Shown one piece after another: positions 4,805 to 5,575 of a DNA stretch of 5,575 nucleotides. This DNA comes from Candidatus Bathyarchaeota archaeon (GTDB taxonomy: Archaea > Thermoproteota > Bathyarchaeia > Bathyarchaeales > Bathyarchaeaceae). Both the position numbers and the translations under genes were made by a program. The stretch is from contig CP070636.1 of the NCBI GenBank assembly GCA_020356305.1, positions 847,338 to 852,912 on the forward strand, given 5' to 3'. Under the pieces are notes generated by a model. That model had not been told where the DNA came from. It worked only from the letters and a program-made list of their open reading frames with translations, and did no database searches. Positions within the stretch are counted from its first letter, which is position 1. Each line of letters begins with the position of its first letter.

Positions 4805-5575
4805 GTACAGCCAGACGAGGAAAAACCAGCTACAAAAGCTTGGCCTAAAGATAGCCCGCCGTCGCCAGGGGGAATAGTTTCATGGATCAAAAACTCCAAA
4901 CCCGAAGCTTCCACAATCTTCCGGATTGCCTTGGCCAAAATCCCATTACATGCGACTCCTCCTGAAAAGCCCAGAATTCTAACCTCCTTTTCTAGTGCTT
5001 TTTCAATGGCTAACGTGGCTAGGCCTTTAGCCAAATACGTATGGGCGGAATATGCTATGTCCGCCTTAGTATGTTTTTGTCTGTTTTCAAATATTTCCAG
5101 AAGCATCTGTGTAGTATCCAAAATGTTACCTTTTATTTTTGGTTCAAGCTTTAAAACGTCTTTACCTTTTGTTGCCACAGATTCCAGTTTCATGGCAGGT
5201 TCACCTTCATAAGTGCGCTCGTAGCATACGCCCAAAATGGCTGCAACGGCATCTAGGACTCTTCCACAGCTAGTTGTTTCAACAGTGTTGCTTCCCTTTT
5301 CAAGTTGATGAAGAATCATTTGAATCTCCTTAATGCCATATGGAAAGTGCTGCTGGCGTTGCAGAAGCCAATTCTCTATGTTCACTTGTCCATGAAGTAT
5401 TCCGGCAACAATCCTAAGCGGGTATTGTGTTGCTAGGTCTCCGCCTATCAAAATTTGTTTTTGAAGATGACCTAAACGTTCATAACCGGAAGATACTTGA
5501 GTGCAAAATAGAATCTCGCCGCCCCAAGCTTCACCGTCAACGCCATATCCATATCCGTCGCAACAAATGCCAACG
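4801..5575 (-). CDS. hypF: Carbamoyltransferase HypF, C-terminal third (5' end outside window)
   Basis: HypF uses carbamoyl phosphate and ATP to make a carbamoyl adenylate and passes the carbamoyl group to HypE. Only the C-terminal 257 residues are present; the frame is open to the window edge, so the TTG at 5451 is internal. The visible part belongs to the Kae1/TsaD-like domain. Motifs include GYGYGVDGEAWGGEIL, GGDLATQYPLRI, SCGRVLDAVAAILGV, YEGEPAMKLE, LGFSGGVACNGIL and PPGDGGLSLGQA. The acylphosphatase, zinc-finger and YrdC-like domains should lie beyond the window. The family's usual NDGG near the end is GDGG here, with the Asp retained. A CysCys pair (GICCDG) occupies a position near the start of the visible part. 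It is first in a hypF-hypC-hypD unit whose promoter is not in the window. Confidence 0.95.
   Translation of the reverse strand, partial: VGICCDGYGYGVDGEAWGGEILFCTQVSSGYERLGHLQKQILIGGDLATQYPLRIVAGILHGQVNIENWLLQRQQHFPYGIKEIQMILHQLEKGSNTVETTSCGRVLDAVAAILGVCYERTYEGEPAMKLESVATKGKDVLKLEPKIKGNILDTTQMLLEIFENRQKHTKADIAYSAHTYLAKGLATLAIEKALEKEVRILGFSGGVACNGILAKAIRKIVEASGLEFLIHETIPPGDGGLSLGQAFVAGFSSSGCT

Noticed and set aside
1..5575. Looked for CRISPR repeats, tRNA or rRNA genes, transposases and attachment sites.
   Set aside because: No spaced direct repeats, cloverleaf-like sequence, transposase motifs or terminal repeats were seen; the only direct repeats are the coding octapeptide units.

Overview
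The window looks like a piece of an archaeal chromosome, most likely from an uncultured anaerobic lineage. The evidence is TTG and GTG starts, GGTGA-type ribosome binding sites, short TATA-like elements, archaeal-style small CBS and Cys-motif proteins, and a [NiFe]-hydrogenase maturation locus. A Bathyarchaeia-like source is my impression from the style of the HypE and Cys-motif proteins; the sequence does not prove it.

Left half (1-1814, all + strand): the 3' end of a heliorhodopsin gene, cut by the window edge, with its retinal-binding lysine intact. It is followed by an acidic coiled-coil protein carrying a tandem octapeptide repeat, a possible 19-codon mini-ORF, a small protein with a C-terminal Cys/His cluster, and a two-domain CBS protein 3 nt further on. 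The last two genes are almost certainly cotranscribed. The coiled-coil gene may have its own promoter just after the heliorhodopsin stop.

Middle (1815-2333): about 520 nt without a convincing gene. It holds an 80-codon ORF that overlaps the CBS stop as ATGA and is doubtful, T-tracts, a 10-bp inverted repeat, and a 32-codon ORF that runs into the hypE start.

Right half (2334-5575): hydrogenase maturation genes in two convergent units. hypE lies on the + strand. hypF (C-terminal third only, cut by the window edge), hypC and hypD lie on the - strand in that order. hypE and hypD meet tail to tail with 11 nt between their stops. In the known pathway HypF makes a carbamoyl adduct, transfers it to the C-terminal Cys of HypE, and HypE dehydrates it to thiocyanate. 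The HypC-HypD complex then builds Fe(CN)2CO for insertion into the hydrogenase large subunit. Diagnostic motifs are present in all four proteins. hypA, hypB, the maturation protease and the hydrogenase structural genes are not in the window.

The most notable point is a heliorhodopsin gene beside a hydrogenase maturation locus, in a cluster with a nucleotide-sensing CBS protein and two small proteins of unknown function.
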